The position numbers and the translations under genes were made by a program. Shown in pieces: positions 1 to 5,086 of a stretch of DNA of 5,086 nt (positions are counted from its first letter, which is position 1; each line of letters starts with the position of its first letter). This DNA comes from Pseudomonadota bacterium (GTDB lineage: Bacteria > Pseudomonadota > Alphaproteobacteria > Rhizobiales > Beijerinckiaceae), in NCBI GenBank assembly GCA_023452965.1, contig JAEXUU010000079.1:1-5086 (forward strand). Direction: 5' to 3'. Below the pieces are notes generated by a model that saw nothing but the letters and a program-made list of their open reading frames with translations, was not told the DNA's origin and did not search any database.

Positions 1-222
1 GTCTTCCGTTACGAGCGGCAAGAGATCGCGTCGCTCGAACAGGATACCGCCAGAAACGCGGGGCAACAGGCCGACGATCGCTTTCGCGAGCGTCGACTTG
101 CCGGCGCCGTTAGTGCCGGCAACCGTCAGGATCTCGCCCTTCTTGAGCGACAGCGAGATACCATTGAGGATGTCGACCTCGCCGTAGCCGCCGCGCACGT
201 CCTTGATGTCGAGCAAGGTCAC
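1..222 (-). CDS. livF: LivF-like ABC transporter ATPase, 3' truncated by window edge
   Basis: This is the N-terminal 74 residues of the second ATP-binding subunit of a branched-chain amino acid-type (HAAT family) importer; the gene runs off the left edge. The start is GTG at 222-220, which overlaps the TGA of the preceding ATPase gene in a GTGA junction and has a strong ribosome binding site (TTGGAGG, 235-229) six bases upstream. The protein begins MTLLDIKDVRGGYG, with the aromatic A-loop tyrosine at residue 13, and carries a Walker A motif at residues 36-44 reading GTNGAGKST. The usual residue after the first glycine is proline; threonine here is a mild variant that leaves the lysine and serine/threonine for nucleotide binding intact. 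The segment ending in LPLVTED matches the region before the Q-loop, where LivF proteins often carry a 'T-E' motif. The Q-loop, signature and Walker B motifs lie outside the window. Assignment to LivF rather than LivG rests on its position last in the operon and on the 'GGYG' opening typical of LivF. Confidence 0.93.
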   Translation of the reverse strand, partial: MTLLDIKDVRGGYGEVDILNGISLSLKKGEILTVAGTNGAGKSTLAKAIVGLLPRVSGGILFERRDLLPLVTED

Positions 223-977
223 GACACGCCTCCAAGATAAGCTTCGCGCACGACCGGATCCTCGAGAACAGCGGCGGGGGCGCCTTCCGCCAGGACCTTG
301 CCGCGATCCATGACCGCGAGCCGCGGCACCAGGCGGGTCAGCGCCTCCAGGTCGTGCTCGATGATGACGAAGCCGATGCCGCGCGCATTCAGCTCCTTGA
401 TCCGCTCCATGATTTCGCCGATCAGTACCGGATTGACGCCGGCGAAAGGCTCGTCGAGCAGGATCAGCTTGGGCTGGACCATCAGGGCACGGCCGAGCTC
501 CAGCAGCTTCTTCTGGCCGCCCGAGAGCTTGCCGGAGGGCACATCGGCGACCTTGTCGAGCTTGAGGAAGGCCATGGTGCGCTCGACCGTCTCGGCGATG
601 GCAGCTTCCTCCGTGCGGACCTTGCCCGGACGGAAGAACAGGCCAAGCAGGCTCTCCCCTGTCTGGTCGGGGGCGGACGCCATCAGGTTCTCGCGCACCG
701 TCAGATGCGAGAACTCGCGCGGCACCTGGAAGGTGCGGAGCATGCCGGCACGCGCACGCTGCGGCGGCGAGAGGGCGTCGATCCGATTGCCGTTCAGTCG
801 AACCTCGCCGGCATCAGCCGCGACGAAGCCGGAGATGACGGAGAACAAGGTCGACTTGCCGGCGCCGTTCGGACCGATGATCCCGAACAGGGCGTCCGTC
901 TCGATGGTCAGACGTACGCCGTCCAGGGCCTGAAAGCCGCCGAAGGACTTGGTGATGTCGCGGATTTCGAGGCTCAT
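219..977 (-). CDS. livG: LivG-like ABC transporter ATPase
   Basis: This complete 252-residue cytoplasmic ATPase hydrolyses ATP to drive solute import through the LivH/LivM-like channel. All nucleotide-binding motifs are present: Walker A GPNGAGKST at residues 35-43, Q-loop glutamine at 84 (RTFQ), signature LSGGQ at 151-155, Walker B LILLDEP at 171-177 with catalytic glutamate 176, and the switch histidine 208 in IIEHD. The 'FAGVNP' after Walker B (178-183) and the long insertion between the Q-loop and signature (about residues 100-130) are typical of LivG proteins, and the length fits the family (about 250-260). The ATG start overlaps the stop of the upstream permease gene by four bases (ATGA, 977-974), and its own TGA overlaps the GTG of the next ATPase gene. 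Only a weak G-rich stretch (about a dozen bases upstream) could serve as ribosome binding site, so its translation is probably coupled to that of the permease. Nothing is missing or unusual in the protein. Confidence 0.96.
   Translation of the reverse strand: MSLEIRDITKSFGGFQALDGVRLTIETDALFGIIGPNGAGKSTLFSVISGFVAADAGEVRLNGNRIDALSPPQRARAGMLRTFQVPREFSHLTVRENLMASAPDQTGESLLGLFFRPGKVRTEEAAIAETVERTMAFLKLDKVADVPSGKLSGGQKKLLELGRALMVQPKLILLDEPFAGVNPVLIGEIMERIKELNARGIGFVIIEHDLEALTRLVPRLAVMDRGKVLAEGAPAAVLEDPVVREAYLGGVS
229..235 (-). promoter_or_regulatory. Shine-Dalgarno site deciding the GTG start of livF
   Basis: On the minus strand TTGGAGG (GGAGG at 233-229) lies six bases before the GTG at 222-220. 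It sits inside the last codons of the upstream ATPase gene. No ATG lies nearby in this frame, so this site supports the GTG as the real start. Confidence 0.75.
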
Positions 978-1858
978 CGCTTGGTGTAATCCCCCATGAG
1001 CCCCTGGGGCCGATAGATGATGAACAGGATCAGCAGCAGGCCGACGAGGCCGATCCGGACCGAGGCCATGTCGACCTCGGAAATCCAGGGAATGACGTCG
1101 CGGATGAAGCGCGAGCCCTCGAGAAAGGCCATCAGGATGACGGAGCCGATCACCGCTCCGGAGACGCGGCCGACGCCGCCCATGATGATCGCCATCCAGA
1201 CATAGAAGGTGACGAGCGGGATGTACTGCTCGGGTACGATGTAGGTGATGTAGTGGGCGTAGAAGGCTCCGGCGATGCCGGCGAGCGCGGCACCGACCAC
1301 GAGCACCTGGATCTTGAAGCGCGGCGGATCCTTGCCCAAGGCCTGCACGGCTTCCTCGTTGTCGCGGATCGCCTCGATGATCCGTCCGAAGGGCGAACCT
1401 GCGATCCGGCGGATCATCCAGGCGGCCGCAACTGTGACGGCGAGGATGGTGGCGAAGGTCGCGATCTGACCTGCCGCGCCGCCGAGTTCCGAATAGAGCC
1501 GCGGAATGCCGGGGATGCCCTGCACGCCATTGGTCAGCCAGCGCTCGCTGGTCAGGACGATCCGCACGACCTCCGAGAAGCCGAGCGTGACGATGGCGAA
1601 ATAGTCGTCGCGCAGGCGCAGCGAGACCAGGCCGATCGGCCAGGCCGCGATGCCGGCGAGGAGCGCGGCGCCGGCGAAGCCGACGATGAAGGGCGCGCCG
1701 TTCATCACGAGCAGCGCGCTGGTATAGGCGCCGATCGCGAAGAAGCCGACATGGCCGAAGTTGATGAGACCGGTGAGGCCGTATTGCAGCGTCAGCCCGA
1801 GGCTGAGCAGGACGTAGATCAGCGCGATGATGCCGATCGCGACGAGATAGGCTTCCAT
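974..1858 (-). CDS. livM: LivM-like ABC transporter permease
   Basis: This 294-residue inner-membrane permease forms half of the translocation channel. It opens MEAYLVAIGIIALIYVLLSL and has the LivM-type first-helix signature LQYGLTGLINFGHVGFFAIGAY (about residues 24-45), the conserved LRLRDDYFAIVTLGFSE segment (80-96), a variant of the TGG-x-x-G-I-P loop (TNGVQGIPGIP, 109-119) and a cytoplasmic coupling loop FGRIIEAIRDNEEAVQALG (157-175) that contacts the ATPase. The C-terminus ends RPQGLMG, typical of the family. Several long hydrophobic stretches fit about eight to ten membrane helices. The reading frame stays open far upstream (to 2488), but that extension lies over the LivH gene in another frame and is arginine-rich and non-membrane-like. 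The ATG at 1858-1856 is chosen because it shares one base with the LivH stop (TGATG), begins a hydrophobic segment, and has GAGGGAG (1872-1866) seven bases upstream. LivM proteins with an extra N-terminal domain are longer; this is the short form. Confidence 0.95.
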   Translation of the reverse strand: MEAYLVAIGIIALIYVLLSLGLTLQYGLTGLINFGHVGFFAIGAYTSALLVMNGAPFIVGFAGAALLAGIAAWPIGLVSLRLRDDYFAIVTLGFSEVVRIVLTSERWLTNGVQGIPGIPRLYSELGGAAGQIATFATILAVTVAAAWMIRRIAGSPFGRIIEAIRDNEEAVQALGKDPPRFKIQVLVVGAALAGIAGAFYAHYITYIVPEQYIPLVTFYVWMAIIMGGVGRVSGAVIGSVILMAFLEGSRFIRDVIPWISEVDMASVRIGLVGLLLILFIIYRPQGLMGDYTKR

Positions 1859-2721
1859 CAGCGCACTCCCTCGACGCGGCCGAACAATCCGCGCGGCCTG
1901 ACCAGCAGGACGGCGAGCATGATCAGGAAAGCAATGGCAATCTTGTAGGTGAACCCGACGAAGGGCGTGGAGAACTCCTGCATCGCGCCGAGGATGAGCC
2001 CGGCGACGACTGCGCCGACCGGCGAGCCGATGCCGCCGAGGATTGCGGCGGTGAAGGCCGGCAGCAGCATCTCCCAGCCGAATTCCGGCGTCACGATCGT
2101 CTTCATGCCGAGCATCATCCCGGCGATGCCGGCGACCGCGCCAGCAAGCAGCCAGAGCGCGACCATGACGCGGCCGGGACGGATGCCCGAGACGCGGGCA
2201 AGGTCGCGATTGTCGGCGACGGCGCGCATCTGCCGCCCGATTGCGGTGAGATAGAGCAGGCCGAAGACGGCGATCAGCGTGACCAGGGCGACGAGCGCCA
2301 TCTGCAGGTCGAGCGGCAGGATGCGAAGCCCGCCGAAGATGTAGGGGCGTGCAAGCGGTATCTGGAACACCTGTTGGCCGTGGCCGAAGGCGACGCCGAG
2401 CGCCGCCCGCAACAGGAAGGCGATGCCGATCGAGGCGACGAGAAGCGCGACGACGGAGCGGCCGGCGAGCTTCCGGAACACGCTCCAATAGGCGAGGAGC
2501 AGCACGATGCCGGTCGCGCTTGCGGCGCCAAGGCCGGCGACGATGAAGGAGCCGCTGGCCTTGTGAGCCGCCAACGCCGCATAGGCGCCGAGCGTCATGG
2601 AGTCACCGGTCGCGGCATTCGGGAAGCGTGCGATCCCGAAGACGAGCGTGATCGAGAGCGCCGCCAGGCCGATGACGAGGCCCTGGAACAGCCCGTTTAC
2701 GAAAAGCTGAGCGTAAAACAT
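1858..2721 (-). CDS. livH: LivH-like ABC transporter permease
   Basis: This 287-residue inner-membrane permease pairs with the LivM-like subunit. From the N-terminus it shows a hydrophobic first helix, the LivH-type segment ITLVFGIARFPNAATGD and MTLGAY (about residues 24-47), a central VALLVASIGIAFLLR helix (91-105), the cytoplasmic coupling loop GRQMRAVADNRDLARVSGI (162-180) and the family-typical AFTAAILGGIGSPVGAVVAG near residue 230. It ends VRPRGLFGR, also typical. In canonical LivH the second motif reads roughly N-F-A-H-G-E; here it is N-A-A-T-G-D, which marks a divergent subgroup. The ATG at 2721-2719 has AGG (2731-2729) seven bases upstream. The frame stays open to a TTG at 2775, but that would place the start inside a stem-loop and add a charged, glycine-rich, non-membrane leader, so I reject it. 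The stop shares one base with the livM start. Confidence 0.95.
   Translation of the reverse strand: MFYAQLFVNGLFQGLVIGLAALSITLVFGIARFPNAATGDSMTLGAYAALAAHKASGSFIVAGLGAASATGIVLLLAYWSVFRKLAGRSVVALLVASIGIAFLLRAALGVAFGHGQQVFQIPLARPYIFGGLRILPLDLQMALVALVTLIAVFGLLYLTAIGRQMRAVADNRDLARVSGIRPGRVMVALWLLAGAVAGIAGMMLGMKTIVTPEFGWEMLLPAFTAAILGGIGSPVGAVVAGLILGAMQEFSTPFVGFTYKIAIAFLIMLAVLLVRPRGLFGRVEGVR
1866..1872 (-). promoter_or_regulatory. Shine-Dalgarno site deciding the livM start
   Basis: GAGGGAG on the minus strand, seven bases before the ATG at 1858-1856 and inside the last codons of the LivH-like gene. It supports the short LivM start over the long upstream open frame. Confidence 0.7.
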
Positions 2722-2761
2722 GAAACAACCTGGTCGGGCATCGCGGCGCCTGGAGCCGGCA

Positions 2762-2789
2762 GCCCCTGCAGGCAATGGCCTGCAGGGGC
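2762..2789 (-). terminator. Intercistronic perfect 12-bp stem-loop after the binding-protein gene
   Basis: The arms gcccctgcaggc (2762-2773) and gcctgcaggggc (2778-2789) are perfectly complementary and enclose a four-base loop; ten of the twelve pairs of each arm can be seen to be dominated by G-C (nine G-C, three others at most). The hairpin begins six bases after the TGA of the binding-protein gene and lies 40 bases before the LivH start. No T-run follows it in the direction of transcription, so it is not a classic intrinsic terminator. In known ABC operons such as malEFG and some liv/amino-acid operons, a structure at this place protects the upstream mRNA from 3' decay or causes partial termination, which raises the binding protein above the membrane subunits. 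That role here is inference; the structure itself is directly visible. Confidence 0.7.
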
Positions 2790-2795
2790 GATGCG

Positions 2796-4016
2796 TCAGA
2801 TGTTGACGACGTAGCGGCGGTTGAGCTTGCCGCCTTCGATGAAGAAGACGCCGAAGGACGGGGAGACGTCGCCATACTGGTCGAAGTCGAGCACCGAGGA
2901 GGCGCCCTCGAAATTGATCTTGCCCTTCTTCAGCGCTTCCTTGCCCTCGGCGTAGCTGTAGACCTTCGTGCCGTCGGGGTTCGAGACTTCACGGATCTTG
3001 GCGTTGATCGCCGCCGTTTCGGTGGAGCCGGCCGCCTCGATCGCCAGAGCGAGCGAATGGACCATGTCCCAGGTCATGGCGCTGAAGATGTTCGACTGGC
3101 CGGACTGCCCGGTCGCCTTTTCGTAGACCTCGGCATAGGCCTTGAACGACGGCGCCGTCTCGTTCGAGATCGAGTCGACCGAGATGACGCCCTCGACCAC
3201 CTCCGGACCGGTCGCCTTGACCAGATCGGGGTTGGCGGCCCAGCCGGGGATGATCCACTTGACCGGCTGCCCGCTCTGGAACCACTCGCGCATGATGATC
3301 GTGGTGTCCGACAGATAGGAGCCGGTGACGATCACGTCCGGGTTGGCGGCGAGGACCTTCTGCAGCTCGGAGCGGTAGGACGGCTGGTTCGGCTCGTAGA
3401 CGACGTTCGCGACGACCTTGTTGCCCTTGGCTTCCCAGGCCTTGCGGAAACCCTCGGTGTTGCCGATGCCGGAGGCGTTGTTGAAGGCCATGGTGGCCGG
3501 GCGCTTGAAGCCCTCCTTGGCGCAGATCTCGGCGAAGGCCCTGCCGAAGCGGTCATTGGTCGCCTGGAACCGGTAGGACAACCCCTTGGCGTTGGCCGGC
3601 GGCACCGAGAGCGCAGGCGCGCCCGAGGTGTTCATCAGGATGATGTTGGCGTCGTTCGTCAACGGCACGACGGCGAGCGAAACGCCGGAAGACCAGGTGC
3701 CGAGAATGGCCTGGACCTTGTTGACGTCGATCAGCTTCTTGGCGGCGAGAACGCCGGCCTGCGGGCTGGTCTGCGTATCCTCCGAGACGACCTCGATCTT
3801 GCGGCCGGCCGCGCCGCCTGCGGCGTTCACGATCTCGGCGGCGGCGGTGATCATCTTCTGCATGCCGGAGCCGTAGGGCGCGCCGGCGCCCGTCACCGGG
3901 CAGAGCGCGCCGATGCGGAAGACGCCCTGCGGCTGGGCCCGCAGGACGGAAGGCGCCGCGATGAGCGCCGAAGCCGCTCCGAGCGTGCCGATGAACTGAC
4001 GACGGTTGGTGGTCAT
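2796..4016 (-). CDS. Periplasmic substrate-binding protein of a HAAT-type ABC importer, Tat-type signal
   Basis: This 406-residue protein captures the solute in the periplasm and delivers it to the permeases. It is a type I periplasmic binding protein (Peripla_BP_6/LivJ-like). Residues 1-27 form a signal peptide: twin arginines at 5-6 in NRRQFIG, a hydrophobic core (about 9-25) and a likely cleavage after LRA at 27. The mature start FRIGALCPVTGAGAPYG (33-49) is the usual first strand and loop. It is followed by IVNAAGG (62-68), SEDTQTSP (78-85), ILGTWSSGVSLAVVP (104-118) and NTSGAPALS (129-137). In LivJ-like proteins the serine and threonine positions of these last two loops hold the amino acid's carboxylate and amino groups; S109/S110 and T130/S131 are candidates here. 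The family does not fix the ligand: relatives bind branched-chain amino acids, amides, urea or aromatic compounds. The ATG at 4016 has AAGGGA (4029-4024) upstream with seven bases between. It follows the amidohydrolase stop by 18 bases. Confidence 0.94.
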   Translation of the reverse strand: MTTNRRQFIGTLGAASALIAAPSVLRAQPQGVFRIGALCPVTGAGAPYGSGMQKMITAAAEIVNAAGGAAGRKIEVVSEDTQTSPQAGVLAAKKLIDVNKVQAILGTWSSGVSLAVVPLTNDANIILMNTSGAPALSVPPANAKGLSYRFQATNDRFGRAFAEICAKEGFKRPATMAFNNASGIGNTEGFRKAWEAKGNKVVANVVYEPNQPSYRSELQKVLAANPDVIVTGSYLSDTTIIMREWFQSGQPVKWIIPGWAANPDLVKATGPEVVEGVISVDSISNETAPSFKAYAEVYEKATGQSGQSNIFSAMTWDMVHSLALAIEAAGSTETAAINAKIREVSNPDGTKVYSYAEGKEALKKGKINFEGASSVLDFDQYGDVSPSFGVFFIEGGKLNRRYVVNI

Positions 4017-4023
4017 GGCCTGT

Positions 4024-4029
4024 TCCCTT
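4024..4029 (-). promoter_or_regulatory. Shine-Dalgarno site of the binding-protein gene
   Basis: AAGGGA on the minus strand, seven bases before the ATG at 4016-4014, in the 18-base gap after the amidohydrolase stop. The gap is too short for a separate terminator plus promoter, which supports cotranscription with the amidohydrolase gene. Confidence 0.65.
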
Positions 4030-4034
4030 TTAGG

Positions 4035-5086
4035 TTAGTTCAGCTCGTTCTTGATGAAGTCGCCGCTCTTCATGATGATCGGCAGGTGCCCCCCCTGCCC
4101 CGTCAGCAGCGAGAGATCGGCCAGCGGATCGCCGTCGACCACGATGAGGTCGGCATAGGCATCGGGCGCGATCACGCCGATCTTGCCGGGCATGCCGATC
4201 AGCTCTGCTGCGTTGACCGTTGCCGAGCGGATGACCTCGATCGCGGGAAGAACGCGCCCGCGGATGACGAATTCTTCCGACTGGTGCCGGTGCATGGCGC
4301 CGAGCAGATCCGTACCATAGGCCATTTTCACACCCGCCTGGCGCATGATCTCGAGAGATTCGAGGCCGCGCAGACGGACATCGTCGATCTTGGCGACCGA
4401 TGAAGGCGGCAAGCCGTAGGAAGCCCCTTCATTGTTCAGCGCCTCATAGGTGACGAGCGTCGGGCAGGCGATCGCGCCCCGCTCATGCATGAGGCGGGCC
4501 GTCGCCGCCTGAATGAGGTTGGCATGCTCGACCGAGCGCACGCCGAGCTTCACGGCGCGCGCAATGCCCTCATCGGTATAGAGATGCGCGGCGACGTAGG
4601 TCTGGGCGTTGTGGGCCTCCTCGACGATCGCGGTGATCTCGGCATCGCTGAAGCCGAGGAAAGCGATCGGATCGGTCGGTGACGCGATGCCGCCATTCGC
4701 CATGATCTTCACGAACTGGGCGCCCTGGCGGATTTCGTCGCGCGCGGCGGCACGGCAGGCGTCGACGCCGTCACAGACGCGGCCGAGCGAGCCGAGCTGA
4801 TGGGTCTGGTAGTCGGGCCGGCGGTTGTCGTAGCGGCCACGGAAATCGGCATGGCCGCCCGTCTGCGACAGGGCCTTGCCGCAAATGACGAGGCGCGGCC
4901 CGACATAGAGGCCCTGCTCCTGCGCCTCGACGAGGGCATAGGTCGCGCCGCCGACGTCGCGGACGGTGGTGAAGCCGCGCTGCAGCATTTCGCCCATCAG
5001 CTTCACCGCCTGCAGGGCGACGAGCGCATCCGGGAGCATCGCGTTCTGGCCGAAGTTCGCCGAGTTGGCGATGACATGGACATGGC
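4035..5086 (-). CDS. Metal-dependent amidohydrolase, Xaa-Pro dipeptidase-like (cd01299 type), 5' truncated by window edge
   Basis: The visible 349 residues cover most of an amidohydrolase-superfamily enzyme, which hydrolyses an amide or peptide-like bond with one or two metal ions in a TIM barrel. Counting the first full codon (5084-5082) as residue 1, the metal ligands are all present: HVH at 1-3 (5084-5076), the candidate carboxylated lysine K126 in FVKIMANGG (4709-4707), H167 in VAAHLY (4586-4584), H187 in SVEHANL (4526-4524) and the catalytic aspartate D259 in YGTDL (4310-4308). Other family hallmarks are GFTTVRDVGG, LSQTGGHADFRG, GGIASPTDP and the C-terminal ADLIVVDGDPLAD. An ATG at 5039 is not the start: the frame stays open to the edge and the HxH motif lies upstream of it. 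Typical members have about 400-430 residues, so some 50-80 are missing. Characterised relatives, once misnamed prolidases, cleave dipeptides or N-acyl amino acids; the exact substrate here is unknown. The 18-base gap to the binding-protein gene puts it in the transporter operon. Confidence 0.92.
   Translation of the reverse strand, partial: HVHVIANSANFGQNAMLPDALVALQAVKLMGEMLQRGFTTVRDVGGATYALVEAQEQGLYVGPRLVICGKALSQTGGHADFRGRYDNRRPDYQTHQLGSLGRVCDGVDACRAAARDEIRQGAQFVKIMANGGIASPTDPIAFLGFSDAEITAIVEEAHNAQTYVAAHLYTDEGIARAVKLGVRSVEHANLIQAATARLMHERGAIACPTLVTYEALNNEGASYGLPPSSVAKIDDVRLRGLESLEIMRQAGVKMAYGTDLLGAMHRHQSEEFVIRGRVLPAIEVIRSATVNAAELIGMPGKIGVIAPDAYADLIVVDGDPLADLSLLTGQGGHLPIIMKSGDFIKNELN

Noticed and set aside
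1253..1948. A 231-residue plus-strand open frame, and similar shorter plus-strand frames at 298-989
   Set aside because: They are antisense to the LivM and LivG genes, which carry full family motifs, and their translations show the charged, repetitive composition of shadow frames.
1859..2488. Upstream extension of the LivM frame to give a 504-residue protein
   Set aside because: The extension overlaps LivH in another frame and is arginine-, alanine- and histidine-rich with no membrane character. The ATG at 1858 has a ribosome binding site and the expected LivM start.
2722..2775. N-terminal extension of LivH by 18 residues from a TTG
   Set aside because: The TTG lies at the loop of the stem-loop, has no good ribosome binding site, and the added residues are charged and glycine-rich, unlike LivH N-termini.
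4081..4099. Inverted repeat ggcagg/cctgcc with a run of seven C
   Set aside because: It lies within the amidohydrolase coding sequence (the GQGGHLP codons), the stem is only six bases, and the reading frame through the C-run is intact, so neither a terminator nor a frameshift is supported.
2775..4403. A 542-residue plus-strand open frame opposite the binding-protein and amidohydrolase genes
   Set aside because: It lies antisense to two genes with clear family motifs. Its translation is a low-complexity mix of D, R, G, V and L, typical of antisense frames in GC-rich DNA, with no recognisable motif.
5008..5018. Partial second copy of the stem-loop arm (gcctgcagggc)
   Set aside because: It is in the amidohydrolase coding sequence and is explained by the codons for A-L-Q-A; no partner arm is nearby.

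Overview
This window holds six tightly packed genes, all on the minus strand and read right to left. Together they form most of one operon: a metal-dependent amidohydrolase (5' end outside the window), a periplasmic solute-binding protein, two permeases of the LivH and LivM type, and two ATPases of the LivG and LivF type (LivF is cut off by the left edge). The high GC content, strong third-position G/C bias, a Tat-type signal on the binding protein and the architecture of a HAAT-family (hydrophobic amino acid transporter) operon suggest an alphaproteobacterium, probably of the Hyphomicrobiales. That placement is an inference from style; there is no rRNA or marker gene here.

Layout from right to left (transcription order): positions 5086-4035 amidohydrolase, visible from its metal-binding HxH motif to the stop; an 18-base gap with a ribosome binding site; 4016-2796 binding protein; a 74-base intercistronic stretch with a perfect 12-bp stem-loop; 2721-1858 LivH-like permease; 1858-974 LivM-like permease; 977-219 LivG-like ATPase; 222-1 LivF-like ATPase. 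The last four genes overlap at each junction (TGATG, ATGA, GTGA), the usual sign of translational coupling. No stretch above 74 bases lacks a gene, and no RNA gene, mobile element, CRISPR array or promoter is visible. The promoter should lie upstream, beyond the right edge.

How it works together: the binding protein captures a solute in the periplasm, the two permeases form the membrane channel, and the two ATPases power import. The amidohydrolase resembles the group once called Xaa-Pro dipeptidases (cd01299-like), some members of which cleave dipeptides or N-acyl amino acids. Its place at the head of the operon suggests that the imported solute is an amide or peptide-like compound, or an amino acid derivative, rather than plain leucine, isoleucine or valine. 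The substrate cannot be read from the sequence. The stem-loop after the binding-protein gene probably lets that protein be made in excess over the membrane parts. This is a well-formed member of a known class of operon; I do not see evidence of a wholly new system.
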